Positions 31,513 to 42,738 of a stretch of 64,000 nt of DNA are shown in pieces. The notes below the pieces were generated by a model. The model did no database searches and had not been told where the DNA came from. It worked only from the letters and a program-made list of their open reading frames with translations. A program made the translations under genes and the position numbers. Every line of letters begins with the position of its first letter. Position 1 is the first letter of the stretch. The DNA comes from Ophiobolus disseminans (Eukaryota > Ascomycota > Dothideomycetes > Pleosporales > Phaeosphaeriaceae): NCBI GenBank assembly GCA_010093685.1, contig MU006225.1:440507-504506 (forward strand), written 5' to 3'.

Positions 31513-33501
31513 CTACTCCCACCCACTATTACTCTCCCGCCTACTCCGCACCCTAACAGCCACGCCGCCCCAATTATCATTCAGATACGTTTCGTTATCC
31601 TCATCATACCCATTCGAATAAGCGCGACTCCCCTCGCCGCCATCTTTCCAGCTCGTGCCGCTCTCGCTAGCTATCTGATCGCCGGCCCAACCATCCACAT
31701 TTGCTTTCTGGCTTCCACCCCACTGATCACTCCCTCCAGACTTACTGCTCTTTCGGCTGCGGTGACTTGAAGTGTGTTGGCTGGATGCTTGACTACCTGG
31801 CCATCCACGCTCGCTGCCAGAACCTGCGACGCTGACTTCGCTTTGTGATTTGGGGAGTTCGTAGCCATCCCAGCTGGCCTCGCTTGTCTTGTCGCTGGGT
31901 GCGTGAGAGCTACTGCGGCTCCGATGCGAACGAGTGTGTGAACGGTGACTGTGGTGTTCAGATTTATGGCTGCTGGCTGAGCTGATGGTTTTGACTTTGT
32001 CGCCGATCCAATTTTGTACGCTCGTGCTTGGGTGGTGGTCGCTGGCGGCTTGACTGGCTGTCCAAGCAGCATTGCTTGGAGCTTTGGTGCTGTGTCGTGA
32101 AGACATGTGACTGTCTTTCTTGTTGCCGCCCCAAGACTGTTCGCTGCCAGCCCTAACATCTCCCCAGCCTCCACCCCAACCTGCGTCCTTGATTATTGAA
32201 GCGTTCTCTGACGAAGTATCTGGTGCGTCTTCGATAGTAACCGGTTTGTATGTTGAACTGCTTTTAGCTGAGACTTTATCGTCTTCATGCAGAGATGATC
32301 TGTGCGGCTTCCTGCTCGAGCTCGAACGATGCGATTTCTTCTCTCCCCAGTCTCCCAGTGAGCCTGAGCCCCTCGAACTGGTCGATTTCCCTGAGTCGCT
32401 AACCGCCGTACCCATCGAATGTGGCGGAGACGGCCAACTACCGGGCGGGGAGCGTATAGGTGAGCCTGGCTTCAGCAGTGATGAACGCCGAGTACTTTGT
32501 GTAGGTGGTACAGGAGGCGCAATCAATGTTACGCTTCGAGATGGCCACCCGTCCTTACCGCCGGTCATGAAGAAGCCAGTTGGCGACGCCAGATCCTCGC
32601 CATCGGACAGTCGGGGTTCGTCTTCGTATTCTGACTCCGGGATGGGTGTTAGTACCTTATGTGAAGCATTGTGTTTGCTCTTCTTGTCCCGACGTGGGTG
32701 CCGCTTTGCATGTTTGTCGCGTGAGTGCCGTTGTTCACTGGACGTCAGAGACGGGGTTGGAAGAGACGGTATAGAAACAGTCGAGGGTGCCTTCACCCAC
32801 CTCGGGGGCAGCTCATGTTGATGGATCGGTACTTGTGGTGGGCCTGAATCGAATTCCATCCCATCTTCATCCACTACAATGACCCGCCCATCGTCCCCCT
32901 TGACAACAAACGTGCCCCACTTAGGCGGCATGGGTATCGTGACAGTATCTTTCTTCCTTCTCCCATGCTTGTCTCTCTTCTCTTCTTCCGCTTCGTGTCT
33001 CCCCACTTTCCTGATGTCCAGGTTGCCGATACCCCGCATCTTGTGTAGATTGTGCTGAATATCGCCCGCAATCGCTTTCTGCATGTCGTCGTTCCATGGC
33101 CCCATCTTCTCATTCTCTTTCCTCTTGCGCTGCTTGTAAAAGCGTGCATCGATCGGGCCGAAGCCCGGTGCGTGTTTGTTGGGATCGAGCATATCCGCAC
33201 CATCGTCAATATAGCTGCCAGTGTACGCTGAGCTTGTGTCTGAGTCGGGGTTACTGATCCAGTCGGAAACGTGGGCGGGATGCAGGCCATGGGGAGTGCG
33301 CTTGTGAAACGAGCTACCGTCATCGATGAAGGAGGCGGGGGTAACGGAGCTCATGACCGTGGCGTGCCTACCCCGAGATTCGAGGGAGTATATGTTGTGA
33401 GCACGACTGAAGGGGTAGAGCGGATGACGTCGTTTCGTAGTCTGGTGGGGTACGGCGTGACGAGGAAGAGACGAAGACGTTGAGCTGGAGTAGGATGCCA
33501 T
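31513..33501 (-). CDS. Ser-rich protein with a Trp-Gly repeat C-terminus
   Basis: The ATG at 33501 (MASYSSSTSSS) gives 662 residues; an in-frame upstream ATG would add a hydrophobic leader that looks like translated UTR. Residues ~90-230 are the most ordered part (APGFGPIDARFYKQRKRKEN, MGPWNDDMQKAIAGDIQHNL, PPKWGTFVVKGDDGRVIVVD). The rest is disordered and rich in Ser, Arg and His. The last third carries scattered Trp-Gly units: GWGGGWGD, SWGG, NWIGD, SWDG, GWPG, QWGG, GWAGD, NWGG. GW/WG repeats can dock Argonaute proteins in other eukaryotes, but their presence alone is weak evidence. I do not recognise the family. Confidence 0.75.
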   Translation of the reverse strand: MASYSSSTSSSLPRHAVPHQTTKRRHPLYPFSRAHNIYSLESRGRHATVMSSVTPASFIDDGSSFHKRTPHGLHPAHVSDWISNPDSDTSSAYTGSYIDDGADMLDPNKHAPGFGPIDARFYKQRKRKENEKMGPWNDDMQKAIAGDIQHNLHKMRGIGNLDIRKVGRHEAEEEKRDKHGRRKKDTVTIPMPPKWGTFVVKGDDGRVIVVDEDGMEFDSGPPQVPIHQHELPPRWVKAPSTVSIPSLPTPSLTSSEQRHSRDKHAKRHPRRDKKSKHNASHKVLTPIPESEYEDEPRLSDGEDLASPTGFFMTGGKDGWPSRSVTLIAPPVPPTQSTRRSSLLKPGSPIRSPPGSWPSPPHSMGTAVSDSGKSTSSRGSGSLGDWGEKKSHRSSSSRKPHRSSLHEDDKVSAKSSSTYKPVTIEDAPDTSSENASIIKDAGWGGGWGDVRAGSEQSWGGNKKDSHMSSRHSTKAPSNAAWTASQAASDHHPSTSVQNWIGDKVKTISSASSHKSEHHSHRSHTRSHRSRSSSHAPSDKTSEASWDGYELPKSQSEVSVAGSGSERGWPGSQASSQHTSSHRSRKSSKSGGSDQWGGSQKANVDGWAGDQIASESGTSWKDGGEGSRAYSNGYDEDNETYLNDNWGGVAVRVRSRRESNSGWE

Positions 33502-33724
33502 TGCTGCGGCAACCCAATGAAGGTGAAAGCGAGGAGCTTTAAGAACGTCTCCTACAAAGATGAGACAATCGAACATGAGACATATGAGACACGCACAAAT
33601 GCAGACGAGAGACATGGAAAACATTTACCGTAACACAGCACCCGTGCTGCCAATTGCTAGGATATCTATGCGCCCACAAACACCAGCACGAGCCCTCTCG
33701 CGCATCGAGACATGCCAAACAGCA

Positions 33725-34525
33725 TTACAACTTCGCTTTCGCGCGCTTCTTTTCCTCTTCCCACTGCAGCTGCACCTTCCGCATGCGATACCAGCTCCAC
33801 AGCCCCGCCATCATGCCCACTGGCGGAACAACCCAACATGCCAGCGTCCACCACCTCGGACTCTGACTCCTCACATCCTGCATGACTCTCTGCATCTCTT
33901 TATCCAGATAGCTCCTGTCGTGGTCGTTCCAAACCACGACGCCTCGTCCCGGTCCCCGCCGTAAACAGCGCTCTGCTTTCTCTCTGATGTCGCCCTGGCT
34001 CATGACGCGATTCCGCGCATCTTCTTCTGTGAGGTGTGAATCACGACTCCGTAGGCGCTGTATCTGTATCGAGGGGTCTGTGACGCCGACGACGAGTATG
34101 GTGCCGCAGTATCGCTCCCAGCCGCTTTCAAACAGGAGCGGCACGTCCAACACGACCGCCCAGTTTCCGCGCAGATATGCCCATATCATCTGTTTATACA
34201 TTTCCTTCCGTACCGCTGGGTGCACGATGCCATTCAGCGCCTTCCTGTCCCTTTCCTTTTCCTCGCCGCCGCCAAAAACCCGTCTTCCTAGCGCTGGGCG
34301 GTTCAATGGTCGGCCCTTTGGTGTCGCATCTGGAAGGAGCAGGTCTGGTGTCGAGGGGGAGAAGTATTTGACGATGGCATTGTAGCCTGCCGTGCCGGGC
34401 TCCACGACCTGGCGTGCGATGAGGTCGGCGTCGATGATGGGAAGGGAGTAGGGCGGTTTGGAGAGGAGGGACGAGACAGTCGATTTGCCTGTTGCGATGG
34501 AGCCTGTGAGGCCGAGGAGCAGCAT
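33725..34525 (-). CDS. CAB5: Dephospho-CoA kinase
   Basis: The single exon codes for 266 residues. A P-loop is at residues 8-15 (GSIATGKS). PIIDADLIARQVVEPG and ALNGIVHPAVRKEM are family motifs, followed by VVLDVPLLFESGWE and the LID region with RLRSRDSHLTEEDARNRVMS. The enzyme phosphorylates the ribose 3'-OH of dephospho-CoA with ATP, the last step of coenzyme A synthesis. The C-terminus holds a hydrophobic segment (WWTLACWVVPPVGMMAGLW) followed by a basic tail, suggesting membrane anchoring, perhaps at mitochondria or ER as reported for fungal relatives. The gene lies downstream of HAT2 on the same strand. Confidence 0.94.
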   Translation of the reverse strand: MLLLGLTGSIATGKSTVSSLLSKPPYSLPIIDADLIARQVVEPGTAGYNAIVKYFSPSTPDLLLPDATPKGRPLNRPALGRRVFGGGEEKERDRKALNGIVHPAVRKEMYKQMIWAYLRGNWAVVLDVPLLFESGWERYCGTILVVGVTDPSIQIQRLRSRDSHLTEEDARNRVMSQGDIREKAERCLRRGPGRGVVVWNDHDRSYLDKEMQRVMQDVRSQSPRWWTLACWVVPPVGMMAGLWSWYRMRKVQLQWEEEKKRAKAKL

Positions 34526-34852
34526 GCTGACTTGACGGCGCTCAAATATACCGCAGAGTTATAAAAGTCCGCGCGCGGGTCTTGAGGTTGATGCTTGCTT
34601 CACATTGTGCATCATGAGATGGTGATTGCGGGGAGCTGGGAGCTGTACCTCGGACATGAGCTTGGGCCAAGGTAGGGGTATGGAATGACGAACAATCACT
34701 ACATACATATGGTGGACCAGAGAAATCTTAAGAAATGTCTGTACGCGAAATTTACAAAAAATTTAGAAAAGGCCATCTGCAAGCCGTGGCAAGAATATCT
34801 ACCACTCCTACACCCAACTCCAAATGCTTTGGAAAACACATTATGCAGGTTA
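34526..34852. other. Interval between HAT2 3' end and dephospho-CoA kinase
   Basis: The 327 bp contain the 3' UTR of HAT2 (or its extended form) and the kinase promoter. I see no gene in it. Confidence 0.5.
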
Positions 34853-35047
34853 TCATTTGTTCCATTGATCGTGTCGATGCTGGTCCTTCCAGAGCTCTAA
34901 GAGCTCTTTCTGGTGCTTCAGCTCTTCTCTAGTCAAGCCTGACCTGATCTCTTCTAAATCGGTGTCGTCTTTGGAGTTGTCTAAATTGCTCGACGAGGCA
35001 GATTTTTGACTGACGACAAAGGACTCTGGCTTCAACTTCGACTCCGG
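34853..35047 (-). other. Possible alternative last coding exon of HAT2, or remnant of a separate small gene
   Basis: A 64-codon frame reads PESKLKPESFVVSQK ... DLEEIRSGLTREELKHQKEL ... KDQHRHDQWNK and stop. It is preceded by an excellent acceptor (GCTAAC, then GTGGTGTTCATAG, ending at 35048). A GTAAAC donor at 35121, inside the last HAT2 exon, splices to it with phase 0 on both sides. The product would be HAT2 with a charged helical tail replacing the last residues. A separate gene starting at the ATG at 35114 is the other reading; that start would need a weak GTGCTG donor. Confidence 0.5.
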
Positions 35048-35094
35048 CTATGAACACCACGTTAGCCAACGCCAGCATAAACAGCACGAAGAGA

Positions 35095-36688
<1,594 letters not shown>

Positions 36689-37089
36689 TCTGATTGCTAT
36701 CTCGGGAGACGGGTGTTGTGTGCGTGTGTGTTATAGAAGAAGCGTGGTAGCGACAAAAGCTTGAAGTCGTGTTTCCACCGCTCCACGACGCGCTCTACCA
36801 AAGATCGCGTCGCCTGCGCTTGTAAGATCTCCCGCTAACCACTAGCACCGCTGACCCACTCTTGGCAGCGGACTCGATACATCAATTGCGACTGCGACCG
36901 TCCCTCGACTCTTTGAAGACCCCAGCGTCGAGAACCGCCCCCCACACTCTCCCACCGCCCGCCCCCCTCTGCGCCTTGTGCGCTCCCTCTTGCTCCTCCC
37001 CTCAACCTCACTCATATCTCCACCTCCACTTCCGTCATCTGCGACGCAACCACGCCACCTCGAGCTATTGCTACACACCCACCACAGCC
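36689..37089. promoter_or_regulatory. Shared divergent promoter of HAT2 and XRN1
   Basis: Only 401 bp separate the two start codons. The XRN1-proximal half is very C- and CT-rich (CCGCCCCCC, CCACCGCCCGCCCC), typical of fungal pyrimidine-rich leaders. No TATA box is obvious. Confidence 0.6.
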
Positions 37090-40000
37090 ATGGGTGTCCC
37101 AAAGTTCTTCCGATGGATGTCGGAGCGCTATCCCGGCATCTCGCAGCTGATTGCGGAGAACCGCATTCCCGAGTTCGACTGCCTTTATGTATGTAGCCTG
37201 ACGTACCGGTACTCCCATGGCCCGGCTGACAATCCATAGCTCGACATGAATGGCATCATTCACAACTGCACCCACAACGACTCCGACAGCGCATCTACCC
37301 GCAAGTCGGAAGACAAGATGTTCATCGACATCTTCAACTACATCGAGCATTTGTTCGGCAAGATCAAGCCGAAGCAGCTCTTCTTCATGGCCATCGACGG
37401 CGTCGCCCCGCGCGCCAAGATGAACCAGCAACGTGCGCGCCGCTTCCGGACTGCGCTCGACGCCGAGAAGGCCCGTGAAAAGGCTATTCGCGAGGGCGTC
37501 GAGATGCCCAAGGAGGAGGCCTTTGATAGCAACTGCATCACTCCGGGCACAGAGTTCATGGCGAAGCTCACGCAGCAGCTGAAGTACTTCATCAACAAGA
37601 AGGTCTCCGAGGACCTCGACTGGCAGGGCGTGGAAGTCGTCCTGTCTGGTCACGAGGTCCCTGGAGAGGGTGAGCATAAGGTCATGGAATACATCCGTCA
37701 GGCAAAGGCGCAGCCGGAGTACGACCCGAATCGTCGCCACTGCCTGTACGGCCTTGATGCAGATCTGATCATGTTGGGTTTGCTTAGCCATGATCCTCAC
37801 TTCTGCTTGCTGCGTGAGGAGGTAACCTTTGGTCGCCAGAGCCAGACCAAGTCCAAAGAGTTGGAGCATCAAAACTTCTACCTGATGCATCTTTGCATTG
37901 TACGCGAGTATCTGGAACTCGAGTTCCAAGAACTAGCAGAGCCTGGTGCTCTGGGCTTTCCATTTGATTTGGAGCGAGTCATTGACGATTTCATCCTTAT
38001 GGCTTTCTTTGTTGGCAACGATTTCCTTCCAAATCTTCCGCATTTACATATCAATGAGGGCGCCTTGGCCCTCATGTTCAACGTTTACAAGACGGTCTTA
38101 CCGAAGGCTAAAGGTTATATCAACGAGGAGGGTATAATCAATATGGAGCGATTGTCTCTTCTCCTGGACGAGTTGTCGCAAATAGAATTCCGACACTTTG
38201 AATCGGAGAATGCAGACGCCGCATGGTTCAAAGGGAAGCGCCTGGAGAAGGAGGACGTAATGCAGAAGACGGCGAAACGTGGCACAGTCATCATGTCCAC
38301 GAAACAGAAAGAGATCTTCTCGAAAATCAAGAGCTGGGTAGGATATCACTTGGAGAAGAAAGAGCAGGACCCCTTGGACTTGCCAGTAGAGCTGAACGCA
38401 GAGGACCGCAAGTTTGTCCAGGAGCTAGCGGACAGGCTCCATCTGGTTTGGAAGACGGTCCAGAATGGCGATGGCGATCGTCACATCCAAATAACAGCCC
38501 CGCCTCAGCTAGTCGACGACGAGGATGACGATGAAGAAGACGGTATTGACGACGAGTCCACGAAAGCCATTGTGCGAGTTATTCAAAAATACGACAAAGC
38601 CAAGATTGTTGACACTTCAGCCGAGGACGCGCAGAACGAGATGCAGAAGAAGTACGACGAAAAGTTTGAGATCTGGAAGAACGACTACTACAAGAGTAAA
38701 TTCGAGTGGGATCGCAGCAACGAGGAGGAGTTGCGCAAACTGACTGAGAACTACGTGCAAGGGTTGCAGTGGGTGCTCTACTACTACTACCGCGGTGTAG
38801 CGTCCTGGCCTTGGTACTATGGGTACCACTATTCGCCCATGATCTCTGATGTGAAGAGGGGTCTTAAAGCAAACATTGACTTCAAGCTTGGCCAGCCATT
38901 CAAGCCTTTCCAGCAGTTAATGGGTGTCTTGCCTGATCGAAGTAAGAGGATTGTCCCGCAAGCATACCATCCTCTTATGACTAGCGAGGAGTCGCCCATC
39001 ATCGATTTTTACCCAAGGGACTTTACCCTGGACATGAACGGAAAGAAGCAAGATTGGGAGGCTGTGGTCAAGATTCCGTTCATCGAAGAGGACAGGCTGC
39101 TGCAAGCGATGGCAACCAAAGAGATTGACCTGACACCGGACGAAAAGTCCCGCAACTCGTTCGGCGTGTCACTCAAATTCACCTACTCCAAGGATCTGGA
39201 TTTCATCTACCCCTCATCATTGGCGGGAGTATTTCCGGATCTACCACACTGTAAATGTATCGAGAACATCTACGAATTGCCAACCATGGATGGTCTCGAG
39301 TACTACATTGGTCTCATGGACGGCGTCAAGCTTGGAGAGTCATCTTTGGCTGGCTTTCCAACCTTGAAGGTCTTGCCGTTCCATGGAAAACTCGAGTTTG
39401 CGAGCGTCAATGTCTTCCAACAGGACAGCCGCAACGAGAGCATGACTGTCACTCTGCTAGACACGGCACCACGACAGCTTATAAGTCATGCTCAGAAGCT
39501 TCTTGGCAAGGCTGTCCACGTAGGATATCCATTCCTACACGAGGCGAAGGTTGTGAAGGTCGCGGACGAGCTCTTTGATTATGTTCTTCCCGAGACAGGA
39601 CCTGCAGTTCCCGTTGCCATCCCTCACGGACCGCGAGAGATCTCGGACTGGGGCAAGACGGCACATCGTATCGAGAGTGCCTACAGCAAGCGACTAGGTA
39701 TCATGATTGGTGAGGTCGAGTCACTCGTCTATGTGGAGATGCTCAAGGGTCTCCGCAAGACTGACGAAGGCGCAACTATCAAGGAGTATGGCGAGGTCCA
39801 AGGAACGCAGAAGGAATACGCTACCCAAACGATCGTCGACGAAGTCATCAGCGAGGACCCTCGCTTCTTGGAGAAGGAGGCTCTACCGATCGAAGAAGAG
39901 TTCCCTGAGGGTGCACGTGCTTTCTATCTTGGCGACTATGCATACGGTCGGCCGCTCCAGATTGTCGGCCACGCGGAGAACAAGGCCACCATCATGGTTG

Positions 40001-41478
40001 CGAAGCTGAAGAAACTGGAGCCTGATTTTGGGCGCATCATTGTCAGACGTGCGGAGCAGACGACACCATACCTTCCTTCATACGTTGTCGCGCGCCAGCT
40101 GAACATGCCACCTCTGGCATTGTCCAAATTGACGTCTGCGTTCAATGTCACTTCCAGTGGCCTAAAGCTGAATCTTGGCTTGAATTTGAAGTTTGAGGCG
40201 AAGAAGTTGAAGGTATTGGGCTACTCCAGGAAATCGCCGAATGGCTGGGAGTACAGCCATAAGGCGATCGATCTTCTTGCCCAGTACATGATCAAGTTTC
40301 CTGACTTTGTTGCTGCCATCATCAACAACCCAACTGGCGATGGATGGCAGGATACCGACTTCTATGAACCGGACGTTGCTAAGCAAAAGGTTAAGGAGAT
40401 CGGAGCTTGGTTGAAGGAGTTCCAGACGAAGAGCTTTGAGAAGGTTCCGTTGGACGCTGAGCAGCTTGACTCCGATACTGTCAAGCTGATCGAGCAGGCT
40501 GCTGATACTAACATGCCTCTCACCCAGGACGTGGAAGCAAAGAAGATTGGCAAGGTGCCCCGTAACGCTTTACTGAAGCCCTCGGACGCGGAACAGCGTC
40601 TCCACGACCAGCAGTTCACCATCGGTGATCGTATTGTTTACGTCCAGGACTCCGGAAGGGTCCCTATCGGATCTGCGGGTACAGTCATTGGCAAGACCCG
40701 CACCTCCCGTATCATGCTTCTAGACGTTGTTTTCGACGCCACTTTCATGAGCGGTACATCTCTTGGTGACCGATGCTCCCCCTTCCGTGGCTCCACCGTC
40801 CCAGCTACTGCTGTTCTGAACATGACTGATCGCCAGGTCGTGTCTTATTCTTCAGCAGCAGCCGCAAAGCGCCCACAACAGACGCCTCAGTCGTATACTG
40901 TTCCTCGATTTGGTGCGCCGGGTGGCCCGCAGCTGGTTCCGGCGAGCACTCCAGCTCCCCTCCGTGGCTCATACCGAGGAGCCTTTAGCGGTGCTAATGG
41001 CAATGGACCTCGTGGTGGACGCGGCGGGGGTGTGGCTCCTAGACAGAACCATGCACTGCAGCAGTCAGAGCAGGCCCAACAGACTTTACCGATTCACGGT
41101 GGGCCACCTCGTGGTGGACGTGGTGGCTTCGCTCCACGGGGACAAGGGAACGGACACCAGTTCCAGCCAGTCAACCAGAACCAGACGCAGAACGGAAACC
41201 AGAGCATGCGCGGCCGTGGAGGTGCCCAGGATTTCGTTCCCCATGGTCGGGGAGGATTCAAGGGCCGTGGCGGCTTCACTGTCACTGACATGAGCGACCC
41301 TACTGAGGGCGTCGTGCCAAACAACCCGAACTTCCGCCCGCAGAACTACTCCAATGTTCCGCCGCCGGCCAATCTAGATGGTCGAGGCCGAGGACGGGGT
41401 CGTGGACGTGGACGTGGCGGGTTCCGCGGTCGCGGTGCGCCAAGGGGCGGTCCAGCAACGCCTGCTGCTCAGGAATAG
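37090..41478 (+). CDS. XRN1: Cytoplasmic 5'-3' exoribonuclease Xrn1
   Basis: Two exons, 37090-37188 and 37240-41478, give 1445 residues; the 51-nt intron (GTATGT ... CTGACAATCCATAG) joins FDCLY to LDMNG. The start MGVPKFFRWMSERYPG is diagnostic of XRN nucleases. Metal-binding acidic residues are present at the expected positions: D35, D86 (MAIDGVAPR), E176 and E178 (PGEGEHK), D206 and D208 (YGLDADLIMLG), and D294 (FVGNDFLPNLP). The length and the long C-terminal half, with SH3-like and KOW-like parts (FTIGDRIVYVQDSGRVPIGS), indicate Xrn1 rather than the nuclear Rat1/Xrn2. The enzyme degrades decapped, 5'-monophosphorylated mRNA in the cytoplasm and P-bodies. The last ~190 residues are RGG-rich (GGRGGFAPRGQ, GRGRGRGRGRGGFRGRG), adding RNA-binding character. 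Confidence 0.97.
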
Positions 41479-41875
41479 AGGTCGCTTGAGAGAGACGGAG
41501 ATATGATAAGATGATAAACCGTACGAAGAGTTTAGCAGGGACTGGTGGTGCAGTCAGTGCATCGTCGGGATTCGTATTTGACGAGAAATGAATCAATACT
41601 ACCAACATGCATGCTTGTCGTGACTTTGTGATTTGCAAATGCTGATGCTGATGAAGTTTGACCTCGACCTGCTGGACCCTGATATGCCAAGGCGGGAGTT
41701 AACGACACATGTATGGCTAAGCTCCGACCTCCGCGCGAGCTCCAGATACGTGTTAGGACCACCACCAGACAAACACTCGACACTCTACTCTACTTTGATA
41801 TACACTCTATAGACTCCGACAGCCGCGACCGTCCACCTCCATTATCTTGTGTTTACAGCTCACAATCGCGCAACC
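41479..41875 (+). promoter_or_regulatory. Interval between XRN1 and SPC3
   Basis: This 397-bp region holds the XRN1 3' UTR and the SPC3 promoter. Sequence just before the SPC3 ATG is CT- and AC-rich. No gene is visible. Confidence 0.45.
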
Positions 41876-42738
41876 ATGCACTCCGCACTTGTGCGGCTGC
41901 AGAATGTCTTTGGCTTCTTCACGACAGTCGCATTCAGTGTCGCAGCGGTGATTGCGCTGAGCAGCTTCATATCACCACAAACACCAAATGCAAGCATACA
42001 ACTGCGCAATGTGCAGGTAGTCAAGGGACGGCCGCACTATTACAGCTACAAGAAGGAGGAGTATGCGAACATTCGCTTTGACTTGGATGCAGGTACAAAC
42101 TTGCCAATTTGCACTCACTTCGCCGAACCAAGTACTAAGTTCCACACACAGACTTCACCACGCTCTTCAACTGGAATACAAAGCAGGTCTTCCTCTACCT
42201 CAAAGCCGTCTACCCCTCCTCCAGCGCCTCCGAACCAGCCTCCGAGGCCATAATCTGGGACGCCATCCTGGCCTCCCGAACTGCGCCCTGGCACACAAAC
42301 CACTATATTCACCCGGACCCCAAATCTGGCAAGAAGAAGGTGCTGCCCAAGAAGTCCAAGAAGGCCCAGGCAGCGAGCAAGACCAAGCCGACACCCGACG
42401 ACGACCTCCTCTTCCCGCGCGGGGAGCTCCACCTGAATAATCAGCGCCCAAAGTATCAGATTACAGATATCACGGGCAAGCTACAAAACAAGAACAACGT
42501 GACGCTGGAGATTGGCTGGAACATTCAACCATGGGTCGGCGCGCTGACATGGACAAATTGGCAGAAACTCGGTGCATGGGAGGCACTCAAGGGCGGGCGG
42601 TCCGAGGCATTCGAGTTCCCCGAAATCGGCGCGAAGAAGAAGGTCGACAAGAAGGAACTGGAGACAGAAAAGGGCGGCGAGGGGTATAGGTTGGAGGTCG
42701 GCGGGGAACAACCGATTCGGAAGCCTTCCAAGGTTTAG
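41876..42738 (+). CDS. SPC3: Signal peptidase complex subunit 3
   Basis: Two exons, 41876-42092 and 42152-42738, give 267 residues; the 59-nt intron (GTACAA...CACACAG) joins FDLDA to DFTTLFNWNTKQVFLYL. Residues ~12-33 form a signal-anchor (FGFFTTVAFSVAAVIALSSF), then QLRNVQVVKGRPHYYSYKKE, the conserved FNWNTKQVFLYLKAVYP, SEAIIWDAILASR, and near the end ITGKLQNKNNVTLEIGWNIQ with PWVGALTWTNW. Spc3 is the luminal, glycosylated subunit required for signal peptidase activity in the ER; NVT in that stretch is a candidate N-glycosylation site. A Lys-rich insertion (SGKKKVLPKKSKKAQAASK) makes the protein longer than the yeast form. Confidence 0.94.

Noticed and set aside
37012..37929. 305-codon minus-strand open frame over the XRN1 start
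   Set aside because: Antisense shadow of the XRN1 catalytic domain.
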